Position numbers and translations under genes: made by a program
Part shown: positions 31,535 to 46,500 of the stretch, one piece after another
How the letters are laid out: each line of letters opens with the position of its first letter
How positions within the stretch are numbered: the stretch's first letter is position 1
The notes under the pieces: model-generated
What the model was told of the DNA's origin: nothing
Databases searched by the model: none
What the model saw: the letters and a program-made list of their open reading frames with translations, nothing else
NCBI GenBank assembly: GCA_029851415.1
Contig: CM056742.1
Coordinates: forward strand, 151,533,121-151,597,120
DNA length: 64,000 nucleotides
Source: Eretmocerus hayati
Taxonomy: Eukaryota > Arthropoda > Insecta > Hymenoptera > Aphelinidae
Direction: 5' to 3'

Positions 31535-34500
31535 CTGTAATTTGAAAGATTATGGTTCAAATATTAGACTGATGAGATTCGAACACCAATGATCGTAATA
31601 TTTTGAGAAGTTTGAGAAAATAATTCTCGGATCAATGAAAGTCGATTCATGAAGATTGAGTAAATGGATGGTCTCTTTCCATGCGATTCATACGACAACC
31701 TCACGTGGTGTAATTTGTTCAAAAATGGTAAAATGACCTAAAGTGATCCATCTTGAAATTTTTGTAAGAACTCTGTCCACGTCATGAAACGAAATCATTA
31801 TGGATACCCATGTAGAACATAAGATTCCATCAACATATATGATCAGGTATAAAATCGGTTTGAAAATTTGTCATTTTCATCCCGGAAAGACGTGACGTGA
31901 TATACTCATTTACAACTATCGTGACATCAATACTTCACAGTATTGATCAGACATCACTCAGGAAAACCTTTCTCGGAGTCATTTTCAGGTTTTAAACATT
32001 TGAAGCACTGAAGAGGAAGGTTTCGTAAAAAAATGTCTTTTTTTTTGAAACTCGAGGCCGACTCCTGGGAAGATTTTTCTTCAGTAGTATATGATCAGTA
32101 TCGTGACGTATTGATGTTAGAATGCGTTTGAATCAATATATCACAACTTTCTGGAATAAAAAAAAATGTTTGAAACGGTTTTACGCATGATCATATATGA
32201 CCATGGAACCCTCGGATTCCATGATCATATATGTTCATGGAATCGTATGTTTTACATGGGTATCTCATTCTAATGGGAATCTTGAATAATAACTAGGATT
32301 CAGATCAGTTTCTAATGAGTCTATGGTTGATTTTCTTCCTCGGATGCATGCTTCACGTGAAGAGGTAATTTCTTTGGAGGTTCTGATTGGGCGCAATGCG
32401 TGTAAAATCTAATAAAACATTCCAGAACGTCACTTCTAAGTCTGGTCATCTAGAGTGTCATGATAAGTTTTCTCACAATTTGGATATATCTTGGTCAGAT
32501 ATATTTCGTTTACATCACTGAAAAATACCTGTAGACTCAAACCTGATCAAAGTCTCGGAAAACGTAAAATAGTGTTCGTCCGGTGACGAGTCAATTTTGG
32601 TGATTTCTTAATTCGGTCATGTGATGTTTTGAAAGTGCCTGGAAACTCGCAGATTTTTAGTAGACCTCGGAAACGTAAGGAAATGATCAGATAGGATTCA
32701 AAACAAGATGTTGACCCCTCGAAGAGTATGAATTATTGGCACAGACGTGCGAAAATCAACATATTGTTCGTGGGTTCTACAGGACCCACCAAACACTGAT
32801 GGCTCAAAGTGTAGTTTATGCATTAAAATATTTCAAAAAATTTCAAATCAGATAAGACATGAAAATTGACCACCGGAATTTTTCATTATAAAAGCATAAT
32901 TGATCCAACACTCACTCTCCAGCTCCAATAGCCAAGCTTTCGTTGTTTCCCTTGATGAAATAAACATTCTCGCCGGTCCAATTGAAGACCTGGAACCTCG
33001 GCGTGAACCTAAATAGTAGAGACTCTCCTGTGCCATAGAAGTGATCGCTGACTCGCAGCGAGACCGAGGTCAAAGCTCCGAACACCTGCACAATCGTTAA
33101 ATCGTATTAGTCGTTCGCCGTGACTCGAAGAAACTAGAGCAACAATTAGCGACAATCGAGCGGATCAGATCGACATGAGCAAAATGAAACATACTCGTAT
33201 TTTTATCGATTCGATTCATTCAATACCTCTCTATTTTCAATTCCTCATCTTTCAAGCTTCAAATCGGGCTTCATCTAACAATTTACTCTTATATGTCTTG
33301 GGTTATTCCGAAAACCCCTCTTACATCAATTTGTCAAATCTATTCAACATGAAAATTAAATCCGAATAATTATTCAAGTAAGAATTTTCAGAGAAGAAAC
33401 ATAAAACAAGAAAATGAGGATAAGAACTTCGGAACAAAATTATATAATTCGGCGCCTAGTGTTTTATTTCTTTTGAAAATTAGAGTTTTTCTCACGCTCA
33501 AATATCAATAATTATCTGAAAAGTCTTCCAAACACCGACAGATGTAATGAGACAACCATTACGATGCCCCATATCTAATAATCATAATGATCAGATGATT
33601 ACTAAAAAATTTTGTCAACAAAAGATCATTGAAGTTTGTTCTCACGACTCACAAAAAATTTTCACGAAACTTTTATGAATACTCAAAATTTACGGAAAAG
33701 TACGGGTTTTCGTGAAAATCTACTTCACTTGACAAGAATGTCGATTGTCAATGGTAATGTAATAATTATGTTGATACTCACGTTGCCTTCGGTATCCTCG
33801 ATAACAAGAAGTATTGGGCTTTCGATCTTTGACATTTTTCGATACATGCTATTCAGGCTGAAACCGTGCTGACTGGTACTGAACACGAGAGTCCAGAGAT
33901 ATCCCTGGGCTCTCGCGGGCAGATGTCGGCACAGATTCTCCCTGTGATCATCGCTTAAAATTTCTGTTGTGCCCACTAAATCTGGTACCAATACATCCAA
34001 ATCTGGTCCACCGCTTGCATACAAAGCTCGCCTAAGCTCCTCGCTCATAGACAGTACCTGAAAAATCATAACACAATTTTAAATCTTAGCTGAACCCGAT
34101 TTCTAATGTAACAGGCAAAAATTGAATGAAATCATTCTCTATAGGGTGTGTCTAAATCTGTGCTCAAGAAACGAAATTTGAAAGAGAGAGAGAGATATTC
34201 TGAATTTTACAAAAATGATACGGGTTTAAACTGTGAATTTTCCATTGGTTGTTATTCTAGCCTAAAAAAAACTTGGCTTGTCGTTAAAAAAAAAAACTTT
34301 TTGAATACCTTGCTCGCAGACGCGGTGTCTGCACAAAATTTCCTCGTACTCATCAAATTCTGTGTGTGTAGGCGCTTCACCCGTTTCCGATGATGCTTAC
34401 CGAAGCGTTGTTAAAATTCTATATATGCCTTGTTGTGAAAATCCAAACGCGCGAGTCAAAACCAAACGACAGACAACAGACGGGAAGATCGTTCTGGTCG

Positions 34501-37500
34501 ATTATGTAACAACCTCAAAAAAATGACACGAATCCCTCGTTCTCCCCAAACTTCGCCGAGCATTAGATTTAGAACACATTCGGGTAAAAACAGATTTTTT
34601 TTGGAGATTCTCTATACATAAAAAAAAAAGGCATAAGACATTCACGTTAGTCTGCATAACGAGTGAATTAGTCAAGTTTTCTGCATATTACTCTGCCGAT
34701 TAGGTATTTCTTTCTTTTTTTCTTCATCTCCGCGAATTTGCAGAGATTTTAGGCAGAATTGTATACAGATACACATCATTTCCACTACGTTGCAGAGACT
34801 AACTTTATGACTGATAGGTGAATATCAAGTGTGGTGCATCTTTCGATAGATTTTGGTGAGTTCACTACATAGGATTTTCTAAGTGTCTAAACGATCAATC
34901 TCTAACAGATTGACAACTAATATCTATATATCCAACTAAGTTGAGCTAAAGGGGGTATAATAACACGGTATACATTCTTGTATACTACGGCATTAATCGT
35001 GTTAGTGTCGCATCGTATAATTTGAATTATTCGTGTTAAAAATATAGATTGTTGGTGAGTTGTTTTTGTCCGTAACATATAACAACATAGCACGTATTTT
35101 ACACTAGAACAGAACGTATTTTGGGGACATTCATTTCTCCACGATACAATAGTACATTTCGATACAAGTGTGTAAAACGTTTTATTCGCGTCCGAGTGAT
35201 GGGTTCCTGGCCCGAGCCGCACGCGAAGGCGAAAGTCGGACTCATCACGAGGATGCGAATAATGGGTTTTACGTCCGTGTATCTAACTATACTTTTCGAT
35301 AAACTGTGAGTAAAAGTCGACAAACTGTGCGCAAAGTGCACTTTTACGCACAGTGTATCGAAAACATTAATAAAAATGGTCATCAAAGTTTCGGTGTTAT
35401 CATTCTGACAATGAAGAAGTTCATGAATGTACAAAATTTATGAATAATGTTTATGCCATTCAATTCTTATTAAATCAGGATACGTAATTAGAATTTTCCG
35501 TTTACCACAGGAACTCTGATTGGATGTCAAAAATTGAGAGGGGAAGATGTATTCTATCTTGAGCTAGTCAGCACTCAAATGTCTCAAATAAGGGGGGGGG
35601 GAGGAGTGGGGAGGATAAATGACGACACACTCGAATGCAGAAACGGAAAAAATCGTGAAGCATCGAGTACTCGATCAAAAACCTGCGGCTGTTAATAATG
35701 AATAAAACATGAGCCAGAATGACAGGACGAACGATTCTGAATGAGCGCATCGCGATCGCAACGCAAAGAATAAACACGACCGAAGCATGCACGAATCCCA
35801 CGTGGAGCACAAAACTCTTTTCTGTTTCACTGTTTGACAATCTGCGCTTGCATCACATGACAAATTAAAATTGCAATCTTCGTGAAAGGGAAAAGAAGAA
35901 CGTTGTTCAGACAAGATTCTTCTTCCCCTCAGACGCATCAGTTACGAACACGAAAATCGGGGTTCAAACAAAATTTCTTTAGAACTGTGGACAATTATCT
36001 CGAAAAGGACTATTGAAATAAAAAAAATCCGGATAATTTAAATAGTGCATAAGAATTAAAGATAGATTGGTTTCAGCAACCTGCAAGCTGTGGAAATCGA
36101 TCAACAGGTCTATACCAGTATACCGGTGTTTCTGCCGAACGCTCTTTATATACAATAGACTTCAAGAGAAAGAGTCAAGCGATTATTTTGTTAGGTGAGC
36201 TAATTATAGAGCCGGGGGGCGCGAAGAATTTCGCGTGAGCCGCGGTCGCAGCATCTGCCCACGAGCATCGCGTAAGTACATACATACATCTTGAGCTATA
36301 CTCATCATGCGCAAATTTTCAAGGCCACGAATAGGTTGTTTTTCCGCACCCCAATGAGCATGAAACTCAGACTCTAATTCAACAATAAATTACAATACAC
36401 TCACTAATTAAAATTTCTCAACGAGGATAAGGGATGAAGTTTACTCATTGTGTACATTGTGTACAGGGGTACAGGCAAATTCGATTGGTCAGGTGTGATT
36501 GATTTATAGAGACGAGCGCAATAAATTGAGATGCATGGTTGTGAGAAGATTTGTATTTGATCAAACCCATCGACTAGCTGATGGTGAAAATAAATTAAAA
36601 GAGATGAGGATTGAATCAGAGATTTAGCTCCTACAGAATGACGCAATGGGTGCGAAATCGATCGGATAATCCATTCGTATTGCGCGAGACTACGACGTTT
36701 GGTCGTATTTGCAACTTTGTCAGTGACAATAACGTTATTCAATATATTTATTCAAGTGTACTGACTGTGTAACACGATGCCGGGGCAATTTGTTCTTTTA
36801 CGATTCGTGTGCAATTTACGCGAAATTACACCGGGTCAATGTCAGCAATTTTGGGAAGGAGTATCTTTTATTATGAAATAAATAAAACCGATACAAAAAG
36901 GGAGTCCTTCATTCACAATAAGCAATGTGGCGCACAACTTTAGTAAAAGCAAGTTATGAATGGTGATGGATTATTTATCAGATTCTTGCATCTAATGGAT
37001 GGACATTTCTCGAACACTCGTAAAAAGGTTCACAATCGTTATAAGAGTCCAGCTTGACAAATCCTCTACGGGGCATCTTTCAACCTCCTAAGAAATGTAT
37101 TTCGACATACAATCATAGAATTACCAAGATAGGCAACTCTGTTGAATTGACAGTTTCAACTTAAAGCGAGCAAACGAAAAGGTAGAAAATGATCTCAAGC
37201 TTTGGCAAACAGGTTATAAGTCCTTGCAAGATAGTAATTCTCGTGGATCCAAGAAATTTATTTTGGAGTTTTTATTTTTTATAAATTCGCCAACATTGCA
37301 AATTTCCTGAAAAATCGAGTAGCGTAAAAAGGGAGATCATTGATTTATTGAATACCAGCAGTATTCATCAGCCCTTGATAGACATTTTTTTTCTAGTTCC
37401 CATCAAAGACGAATGTCAGAATAAAATGTTCCAAATGCCCAAATGCTACCAGGGCTGCCAGAGTATCAAATAAGCTAGAATATGATAATAGGTGCATCAG

Positions 37501-40500
37501 AACCTGAAAAGATCGGATATGTGGAAGACGATTAGCCTGACACTATTGAAGAGCAACATCGAATAATGAATAATCGAAAAGCGAAACAAGCATAATAGAA
37601 GAGGTGTTGCGAAACACAGTAGAGAATCGTCGCGCGCGGATGCTATTTGGGCGCGCCGACGCAATGAATAAACATATAAGTACCGATGCTCATTACTGAC
37701 TCTATACTGGCTCGCGTCATTTATACTCATCTCGTTTAAAACAAGCCTTATTCTCTCGATCGTCCGATTCGTTCCGATCTAATAGACGAATCAAATTGAG
37801 CCACCAAAGCAATCATTTACTGATCTTGGGCCAAGGTGTGTCCGTGTATGAATAACCAGACTTCCTTAAAAGTCCCTCTCTTCTCACGAAATTTCAATCG
37901 ATCGACAAATATTATTATAGGAGGTCCCTATGTGAAGTTTCAAAAAATATTAAAACAACTGAATTGATTTAGAGCTGATGTGATCGCATAGGATGTAGAA
38001 TTGGAGTAAGTGTAAATGAATTTTCTCAGCTTCCCGTCGAGGTCGGACGCCAGCGGCGGCGGCGCCCGCCCGATACGTCTATTACTACCTCGGCCCTGAA
38101 GTTTCGTCTCAATGGCAAAACACGTATACGCCTTCCTTATTATTTTCTCTCGCACACATGACATATGAATGTGGAACTTGTTTTCCTACACACATATGAA
38201 AAATATATGGTACATAAAAACTATGGAAAATCGATGTATAGTACAAGTGGGAAGTTTGCGTCGATACCGCTGTATCACACGAAATGATTTGGGGAACAGA
38301 GTTATCAGATTGATGCATTTGATGATGCAAAGGGAGATATGGCGAATCCATACAAGATGAGCATATAATATAGATATGTAAATGAGCTCCGAAATCTATT
38401 TAATTACGCATACAAAAATGTTTGATAAGTCACTCGAAAAAAAAAATTAACTGGCTCAATAACATAGTATAGCTATTTGCGCGACGGTTGAACAAATATT
38501 TCTAGTCGATGAGTAAGGAGTTCAAAATCGACTCAACGTCTCCCCGCAGTTTATTAGCGAGCTTGCAGCAGTATAAGTATAGGCCACATTTGATATATAC
38601 AATTAGATCCGTTTGATTTAGCCTCGACCACGAATCTTAGCGAGCTTTGCACCCGAGATACGTTTGAGATGATGTAGAAGTTGAAAGAACAGATCATCCG
38701 CGCAGTGATCTGTTTGAAGCGTTACGGAAAAGCGTATATAGAGACGCACGAGACTTAATTATGCATTGGCGTATCGTCATGATTCTACGCATTGGTCGGT
38801 GTTTCTAATTAACAGTAGCTCCAGGGCGATCTATTGCAAAGCGCTGATGCACCACTGTACTCGAGTGCTTTTGATTGGATGTCTGAACGATCGATAATGT
38901 GATAAGTAAAATACTTATTTCTAGTAAATTCATCTGGGGCAACGTTACGAATATATGTAAGAGAGAAAAAAGGCCAGCTTTAAATGGGCGGTAATTATGG
39001 GAGTTTAATAGCAACTCGCAAGTCAAGGTAAAAACCGAACGTAGAAGTAAACCCAAAAATCCATATTCGCGTTCCTGGCTGCTTTTATTTTTATCTGTAA
39101 ATTCAAAATATGAATTTGGATGAGTCCAGAAATCAATTTTACAATTATAGGATCTGTGAAATCAACGACGGGAATTACATGTACAACCTCCACGTCATCA
39201 GTTTGTGTTCAAGAATTCTCTTTAAATTGTCCAGCAACCCCCTATTTTTATCGATTTGCCAAGGAGTACAGAATTTAAGCTTCCTATACCTAGTTTTTCA
39301 TCATTGTGGCCGAAGAGTACAGAATAAAGATGTCCCGTCACTTTTTGCTAAAAACTTTGATAAGACCGTAGGACGTGGGTCGAACATCCAATTTTTAAAT
39401 GAGTAAATCTCGAAAATTTCATCGTGAATCTATATTTTTCTCAACGACAATCGATACGAAGGCTTTCTATCTATAAATTCTAACAGTCCCAGCTTCCTGT
39501 CCATCAAGAAAGTCAGTAACTATCGAACCTCCTTAAAGTCACACTCGGCAATGCAATTGGTTTTTTTGAGCTATGAAAATCCGCTGCAGTTGTTCCAATT
39601 TGCTGCTATTAGAATGTCTTATTCGTTACGATGTGTTGCGAAGCTTCTTTTGATTTGGACGTTACTATAAACTATGACAATTGAAATGAGGAATTTTATA
39701 AACGCATCATCCAATACCTTGAGATATCTCTTACAGATTTCACAAAGTGAAGTCAAAACAATTCATGCAATTCCTCAGATACAAGGAAAAAGTTCACTCA
39801 AGACAAACCTTTGATATGAATTTTCATTGTAAGGAAAAAAACTCAAGGCAAAAAGTGTATAAAATTTTCAAGTTACCAATTTTTTCAACTTTCACCATAG
39901 GTCACGATATTCCTCACTTCAAATTAGTTTCTGGAGAATAATAAGTACTAGATTGTTTTGGTTGTTTTCTGTGCTTCAAATGTTAGATTATGAAATGATG
40001 GATGTTGTTTGTAGATTGGTTGAGCGATGGTTTCTATAAATCCCAGCGTTTCTCCCATCGAAACTGTAGGAGACTCTTTAAGGTGAAGAAGAAACAAATC
40101 AAGGGAATTTTGGAAAATGTTGCGCCAATATTTTTGCATGAGGTCACCATCTCGCATCTGAATTCAGGAAAGCTCATTTTTTTTTCAATTGTGCTCTAAA
40201 ATTAGCTCGACTTTCTTTGAATAAAAGTATCACAAGAATGATTGGATATCGGTCTGCGTAATTTGCTGTTATGCAATATGCATCTCTATTCGTCAAATTG
40301 ATTGACAAGAGATGAATCAAACAGTGTTTTGTAAACATTAGAAATAGAATATTTTTGCTTTTGCCTCGGATCAGTTTATCGGACGTGGCCAATCAGGGTA
40401 AATCTAAACTCGACTAGTATTATCCAGCTTTAGTTCGAGAATTCTTTCTCTGTCAATCGTCCAATTGAAGAACGTTGATCATCATCGTATACACCCGAAT

Positions 40501-43500
40501 TCAAAAACAAAAAATGAATCTTGATAACTCATACCTAGAATCAATCGAAAAACCCATAATTTCAAGGAAACGAAAAATGATAATAAGTTCATACACGTGA
40601 ACGTATCATGATCTTTCGTGAACATCATCGTTCGTATGGTCTCAAAAAAAATTTGTGTATCAATGGGTAGATCGTGCGATTACTTTGAGCATCACCAACT
40701 GTTTTATGTTAAAATTCCAAGAAAAATGGGGAAAACACAAGCTGGCTAAATATTGATTAATCGATATGGAAAATGTTATCAAAAAGTTGGCTTCGTCGTT
40801 AGGAGTAACCCATCAGTTTCATTCTAAAGCAATACGATTTTTATTTTGATCTTAAAGCTGCTACTGTCGTTTCGTGCTCATTTTGAACATTTCATTGGAG
40901 TGTATACATTCATTGAAGTGATTCAAGATTGGATTACGCGTTTTAGAAAAAGGCCTCGCGTTGATTGCGGGATACTTGCAGACGGTTTAACGAGATCACC
41001 GAGTTTGTGAGCTTGTCTGGGCATTTGACTCTTAGTACATACAAAATACAACTGCGATGTTTTAACAGATCTTGAGAGTGTTGAATAACGATGGTGTAAA
41101 AAAATTGAACTAACTTTGAATATCAAGGGCTATACTGAGATCTAAACTCATGTGAAACCAAGTCAGAACCATGCAAAGATCGGAAATTGACAAAATGTCG
41201 ATGTAACGAATTATAATTTTCATATTTCTGAGACTCACAAGTGTCTTAAACAAATACAAGATGCGACTTCCGATAAATTCTGGTGGCCGAACTCTATCAA
41301 CCTATAAAGGACAATTAAGGCGATGCGGTCGCCGTGCACGCTGAACTTTGTTCAAAAACTCTCAAAATTTTTTCCAATTTGGGCTAAACGACGAGTTATC
41401 CAGGATTTATTATCATCTAACTGAGCCTGGATAACTCTTAGTTCAGCCCAAATTGGAAAAGATTTCGAGATTTTTGTGAACGAAAATGTGCCAATTTGTA
41501 GGTTAGAAAGTACCCGCGTGCAAGTTATTCTCGTTTTGGTGACAAATAATGAGTTGTCCACCACAATTCAGATGATAATACGTAATGGACAAATCGTCTC
41601 CAACTTCGTTCCGTGAAAATTTTTTGATATACATCTAAATAAGATATAATTTCCGGGTTGCACGGCGACCGCATCGCCTTAAGCTGAGAATTCCATTAGA
41701 AAGTCATCAACTCACGGGAGTTGAACTCTACTTTGATACCTGTAGATTTATTTTGTTTAGTCTATCGAAAGGAGTCGCACAAAAAAATTGATACGAAATC
41801 AATCGTTAATGCACCTTCAGAATTTTTCATGCTTTGTGCTTTTTCATGCTCACACTCGGCTCATTTTTCGGTTATCATAGTTCAATTGTGCCATTCAAAC
41901 AAAAATGACTGCAAATTTTGTAGTTTTGCATGTCAATAATGATGAGAGGTAGATAAAGGCGCACGGCACAATACCTATTTTGAGAGAATTGAAACCCAAA
42001 CAACTTAAATTTAATTTTCTGTGATGATACACTTGCAAGAACATCTTTCATTCATTATATACCGGAATAAGAGACAGGAATGAACATTGGTTATCTGACG
42101 ATTGCATCAATTAAAAAGTCAAGTTCACAAGGAAACACTCGATAACGAAAAAGTCATCTCTTGGCGCACAAATTTTTTTTCATGATCATTTTTACAAGTA
42201 GATAATGACCAACGTAGGTTTTAATGATTCGCGTATTCAAATCAATCATTAATATTCAGCCTGCACCTGACACGTACGTATCAATATTTCATGATACAAT
42301 AGATGGATTATAAAATTGATTAACTCGTCATCATTTGAAGAAAAAACTCCTATCGAAAGATACATAAATTTCTCCAATACGTCGCAATTAGCATAATTGC
42401 ACCGACCGGTAAAAAAATATTACCATTGGTTGAAAACCATTCCTCTTGCTGCAATCAATCATATTTCAAGTCAAGTTTAGTGGCCGTCATATTATAGCCA
42501 ACGAATTATTTGTCAAAATTGTATATACCGGTCTATTTCGGCGGATTCTAGATTGTATAGACGCAGAATATGATTCGCCATCCCGAAAAATCCAGTTTAA
42601 TCCGCAGTCAAGATGGACATACATCATTTTATAATATCTTACGATTACAAAGATGCGATAAAAATTAGGTATACTGAAAAACATCTCATTTATCTCATTC
42701 GAATCTTAGAGACGATCAAGCGTATGATACACTTTGATAAACTATAATTGCAATGGGTAAAACTCGAAATAAAATGAATCCAGAGTTATTATGATTGAGT
42801 AATTTCATGGCGAGTCCAAACTCGATCTATTTATTGCTCCGAGACAATCAAGAAATGGGAGAGATGCATCCTTAGAAGCTCAATTGAACAAACAGTTGGA
42901 AAATGAGAATCGTAGATGAGTTGTGCACATTTCATTTAAATCGATTGCTTACGACTCTTATATGACAGGGAACAGCTGATGCAGTCAATGTCCGCGGCTT
43001 CTTTCGTGCTCATAAATTCTAGACGTTGTGCAACAATATATTTTAGCGGCAGAGCCTGAAGCAGCACATAAATACTTATATGACGCGACAAGACGCACTA
43101 TTTCTATGCGAGAGTTGCGTTTTCATTGCAATTCTATATCGATACAAAGAAATACGAATTTTGCATGTTAGTACATAACAACAATATGAATAGATTTGAA
43201 TTTGCAAAATTCGAGCTGATTACCGAATGAAACTATCGTCTCAAATCACTATGATGAGTGAGATGCATTAGTTTAAAGACTTACACAAAATAACTCCTAT
43301 CAGACGAGTTCACCGAAAAACATGAAAAAATATGAGAAGAAATCAATCAAGATATTTTTATCTGGCATTGATGAAGCCGTTCAAATATTTCAAGTTCAAG
43401 ATTTTTGCAACTTATTCAAATGCTGACCGGTTTCTCATCATTCTAAACTCGGAGAGTCATGGAATGAAGAAAACATCGCAAACTTGTTTTGCATTTCTAC

Positions 43501-46500
43501 ACTTGTCGTAGCCAGCAGTACGTGACGAATCTCAAATCAAGAATTTCGTTGAAGAATCAACTATGTAATTCAATTAGAATAAGATATTTCAAGCAAATGC
43601 TATTCTAGCCACAAATATTTGAATAATTTCTCTCTAAAATTTCTGAATAATTATCACAATTTTCAAACGATCGGGAGAGCAATAATGAAATGGTTTCCGC
43701 AATCAAAATGCATTTCTTCACGATATAAAAGTGAACAAATGATATTATACCGATAACATCATAGAAGAGTGCTGGAAAACGTAGTTGAGAATGTTGGGTT
43801 CGGCAGCGGCTGATACTTTCTTCATTTTGAAATATTATGAATTGCACCTTTGCAAATTTTTCAAAAAGAATGTTCGTCGAAGAATTCACGCAAAAACAGG
43901 CACACTCCACCACACATGAATTGGAATCTTCAACACACAGATCTAAAAGTATTTATCAGGATGGCAAAGATGCGCCGGAAATCCGTTCTCGGGAGCGGCC
44001 AGCACCGAACTGAGTTGGCATTTCGCCGGGACTCCAGCTTTATTCGACTGACCTCAAGCATCACACGGTTCACGCAAAAGAAGCTAACGTAAAAGAGAAA
44101 AAAACTTTCCCGTGATGCCGATTGTACCAAGTTCATGAACCTTATACTTTGCTCTTCACGGACGCCACCGTAGTATAGCATCAGGACGACCGTCTCTCCG
44201 TTTATTACTCTAATTTCCTTACTCTCCTGGTTGTCATAAAATGTACACGCGGATCTCGACATTTTCAACCAGGACACACTCTTGCATCCACGAATTTTAC
44301 ATCTCTTGAATCTTCCTTCAATGACTAAAGAGTCGGAATCTGAATTTTTCTTAGTGCGTGGAACAAAGATACGTTGAAAATAGTCTGAGAAGAATCCGTG
44401 CGTGGGTCGTAAAGAAACCACATCAGAAAGCACGTGCTGCTGTTCTCATTCTGCCGATGTTAATATTACCGAGAGACGAGTTATATACTGTATATTGTCT
44501 GGTGGCGAAGATGGTTGATCGAAAGTGACGTTTGCTTGTGAGCTTTCGCCGTCAACTTGTGTTTTCTTTGGCTAAGAACGGAGAGCTTTCACGTACAGAT
44601 GCGAAGTTTCAGTCGGTATATATATGAGTAAATTTCAAATGGGGAATCTGAGTTGGATGAAATATTTGAAGATAATATTGTAGATGAATGGATGCTGAGA
44701 GCTTAGAATGGATTAAAAAGGGAAGACTGCTTTGTATTCTCGAGGGACGTTGAGAGGCGGTTCTTTCTACGGTAGTTGAGATTGAGATTTTTTTTCTTGA
44801 TGGGGAGTGAGATATTTTGACGCGGCTGAGCTAAGGGTACACAATTGAGAAAAATTTGACTTTTGAATATATATTATACAGAAAGCAAGGACTATATGAA
44901 GTACTTTGATATTCTGGAATCATATGAATTTCAGATGGATGTGATAAGTATTTTTATCAATATCCGACCAATCAATTCAAGACACATGCTATCTTGCCAA
45001 GATATGCTTGAAATCAAGGCATTTTTCCGGACGAGTATTCAAGCTCGACTTCGTGGACAATGAAATGAATCGCTCCATCCTCGGAAAAACATGTTTTTTC
45101 AAAAACAATTATTTCAAAGTTGGTCCATCAGCTTGCTCTTTTGAATCATCCGATAATGAATCGTAAAATTGGGAATGACAAATATGTTCAAAATTCATGA
45201 GGGTACGAAAACAGGGACAAAAGTATCGGTGAAATGAATACACTGAGATCCATATCAAGTGTAATAAATATCAAGCTATTCCCATCTTGTCTCATTTGCT
45301 GTCATTCGCCATGAAAACATCTGAGCATCAAGTTCTGTTCAATGATAAACGAAAAGATCTGGTCAATCGCCGATTATGCATGGACAGTCACGAGTTACAA
45401 CTACCCGTGATGCGCTTTGGCTCCGCGTGAGTTTTTGCACGTGCGAAATTCATCCGACCTGGTTCACCTCGTTTCTATACGCGTTTTGCATGGAATTGAC
45501 AGCTGTTCGATATAGAAAAGATGACACGCAAAGAAATTTATGGACATGTTTGCAAAGCATTGATACCCGTACGCATTTATAAACCATAGTCTTGAATTTT
45601 ACAGTTAACATTACATTTGAATAAAATTTTATAAACATCGGGCATTGTTAAAGTTTTACTGATAATCCTTGTTGATTTCAACAAGCTGTTTACACTTGGG
45701 ATTACTAGTTGGGAGATTTTGTATGAAAATAAGAAAAGAGAACCAGTTTTTGACCGAGACGTTATAATAAGCTTAATGATTATATTTCTCTTTCGGTCAA
45801 GTTCGAAATACGCGCGATGAGTATGATACTCATTATCATTTCAAGAATGCTTGAATACATGAATTCGTTTAGCTCTTGGACGACTTTCTCTTCGGTATAA
45901 TGACTTGTTTTCAACGTGAACGCCTATTTTACAAACATACATGTATCATGCGGGTCATCACTGTTAAGAATGGAAAATTTTTTCCTTTAAACGCGCTGGA
46001 ACAATTTTTCATCGGACTATTGTCTTTTACAAAAAAGTGGAAACTGTATGCAAGACGTCAACAAAAGATGAGTAAAAGGCTGTAGTAAAATTTCGGATTA
46101 ATGAAAAAATTGGTGCATGAAATGCGGACTATATGCAAGAAATCAGTATGTTTTACTTGAAAGCAACTGAAAGTACAATCAATTATTTACATAATTATGA
46201 AGATACACTATTTTTTGCAAATGCTCGAATTGCACACCAAGAAGAAGAGAATCCGTTGTAAGAAGTATCTTTTGCAATTTGCATAGCCTTAATCTCCTTC
46301 CTCATTGAATGTAAATGACACTAAAGCCAAATTGATGGACACTTATTACACTGATCTTTTTTATGCATCGTATAAGGGGTCAATAAAAGGCGCTTGACTG
46401 CACCTATAGAAGCCCTTGGAATATTTCCATTGCATGGACGCCAATGCAGACTTTGAGCGATGGTGTTTTTCCAAACTTCGCGGATCTTCGTCGAATTCAG

